Assembly (NCBI GenBank): GCA_028714935.1
Contig: JAQTLJ010000081.1
Coordinates: forward strand, 1-5,988
Direction: 5' to 3'
Origin: Candidatus Margulisiibacteriota bacterium
GTDB taxonomy: Bacteria; Margulisbacteria; WOR-1; O2-12-FULL-45-9
Length of the DNA stretch: 5,988 nucleotides
Each line of letters opens with the position of its first letter. Position 1 is the first letter of the stretch. The translations under genes and the position numbers were made by a program. Positions 5,284-5,988 of this stretch are shown here, in pieces. The notes below the pieces were generated by a model. The model saw only the letters and a program-made list of their open reading frames with translations. It did not search any database and was not told the origin of the DNA.

Positions 5284-5988
5284 TTTTTGTCCAGGATGCC
5301 GATCTCTTCCGGCCCGGGCTGCGCCTGGGTTGAGGGCTTCATGTGCGGGAAGAACAGCACGTCGCGAATGGACGGCTGGTCCGTAAGCAGCATGATCAAC
5401 CGGTCAATGCCGATCCCCAGCCCGCCGGTCGGCGGCAAGCCATACTCCAGGGCGCGCAGAAAATCCTCATCCATCGATTCCGCTTCCTGGTCGCCGGCCG
5501 CTTTCAGGTCCGCCTGCTTTTTGAATCTCTCGCGCTGGTCAACCGGGTCATTGAGCTCCGAGAACGCGTTGGCTAATTCCATACCGGCAATGATCAATTC
5601 AAAGCGCTCAACCTGCCCTTCATTTTTCCGGTGTTTCTTGGCCAGCGGCGAAGTTTCGATCGGGTGGTCAACGATAAAAGTCGGCTGGCGCAATTTCCCC
5701 TCAACGAACTTATCATAAAGCACATTAATGATCTTGCCGACCCCGATCTCTTCATAACCTTCGATCCCTTTGGCCTTGGCCACCTTCCTGATCTCTGCTT
5801 CGCTCTTGCCGGCGATGTCTATCCCCTCTTGTTTAAGGGCATCAACCAGAGAGAGCCGCTTACACGGCGGCGTCAGGTCGATATCTTCGCCTTTATATTT
5901 GATCTTAAGGCCGCCGAGCACTGCTTTGGCCGCCGTCGTGATCAGCTCTTCGGTCAGTTTCATGATGTCATTGTAGTCCGCGTAAGCC
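5280..5988 (-). CDS. lysS: Lysyl-tRNA synthetase, class II, C-terminal part (5' end outside window)
   Basis: Class II LysRS, which charges tRNA-Lys with lysine in the cytoplasm. About 235 codons are visible, roughly half of a typical 500-residue enzyme, comprising the C-terminal part of the catalytic domain. The frame stays open to the window edge: upstream of the ATG at 5963 it reads AYADYNDI, which joins MKLTEELI to give the conserved AYADYND-M-LTE block of bacterial LysRS. That ATG is therefore internal, not the start. Further family blocks are SPLAKKHRKNEG, the ERFELIIAGMELANAFSELNDP segment (split here: ERFELIIAGM, then ELANAFSELNDP), and motif 3, GLGIGIDRLIML, with the ATP-binding Arg, followed by RDVLFFPHMKP. 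The gene ends in an ATGA overlap with metF, so it is the upstream member of a lysS-metF transcription unit. The N-terminal anticodon-binding domain and promoter lie outside the window. Confidence 0.96.
   Translation of the reverse strand, partial: AYADYNDIMKLTEELITTAAKAVLGGLKIKYKGEDIDLTPPCKRLSLVDALKQEGIDIAGKSEAEIRKVAKAKGIEGYEEIGVGKIINVLYDKFVEGKLRQPTFIVDHPIETSPLAKKHRKNEGQVERFELIIAGMELANAFSELNDPVDQRERFKKQADLKAAGDQEAESMDEDFLRALEYGLPPTGGLGIGIDRLIMLLTDQPSIRDVLFFPHMKPSTQAQPGPEEIGILDKK

Noticed and set aside
5287..5718. 143-codon open frame on the plus strand inside lysS
   Set aside because: It is antisense to LysRS motif 3 and other conserved blocks; its Ser/Arg-rich translation is typical of a shadow frame.
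5961..5963. ATG as the start of a shortened lysS
   Set aside because: The upstream codons read AYADYNDI, a conserved LysRS sequence that continues past the window edge.

Overview
This is a gene-dense window from a bacterial chromosome of moderate, roughly balanced base composition. The genes are core housekeeping genes: DNA polymerase I, an RSH-family (p)ppGpp enzyme, the protease subunit TldD, methylenetetrahydrofolate reductase and lysyl-tRNA synthetase. All are clearly bacterial. I saw no insertion sequence, phage gene, CRISPR array, tRNA or rRNA. The mix of familiar genes with unusual details (a shortened polymerase loop, a strongly diverged RSH enzyme, a heptanucleotide repeat inside a gene, probable leaderless start) suggests an uncultured lineage rather than a well-studied phylum. 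I cannot name the phylum from this sequence alone.

Layout. At 1-758 (+) lies the 3' part of polA. It meets tail-to-tail, with a 4-base overlap of stop codons, a 737-residue RSH-family gene on the minus strand (755-2968). A 79-base intergenic region (2969-3047) separates that gene from the divergent tldD (3048-4427, +) and holds the control signals for both. tldD overlaps by 23 bases, again tail-to-tail, with metF (4405-5283, -). metF is the downstream partner of lysS (5280-5988 and beyond, -) through an ATGA stop/start overlap. No stretch over 80 bases lacks a gene.

How the parts fit. lysS and metF look co-transcribed and translationally coupled. polA and the RSH gene, and tldD and metF, are convergent neighbours with no room for conventional intergenic terminators. 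The genes do not form a single pathway; the only clear operon is lysS-metF.

Most notable. The RSH protein keeps every recognisable (p)ppGpp-hydrolase (HD) residue, but its synthetase domain has lost the catalytic glutamate, the guanine-stacking tyrosine and the basic R-x-K-D motif. It also lacks the cysteine-rich zinc-finger segment and carries about 70 unassigned N-terminal residues. I read it as a probable hydrolase-only long RSH enzyme. No wholly new multi-gene system is visible in the window.
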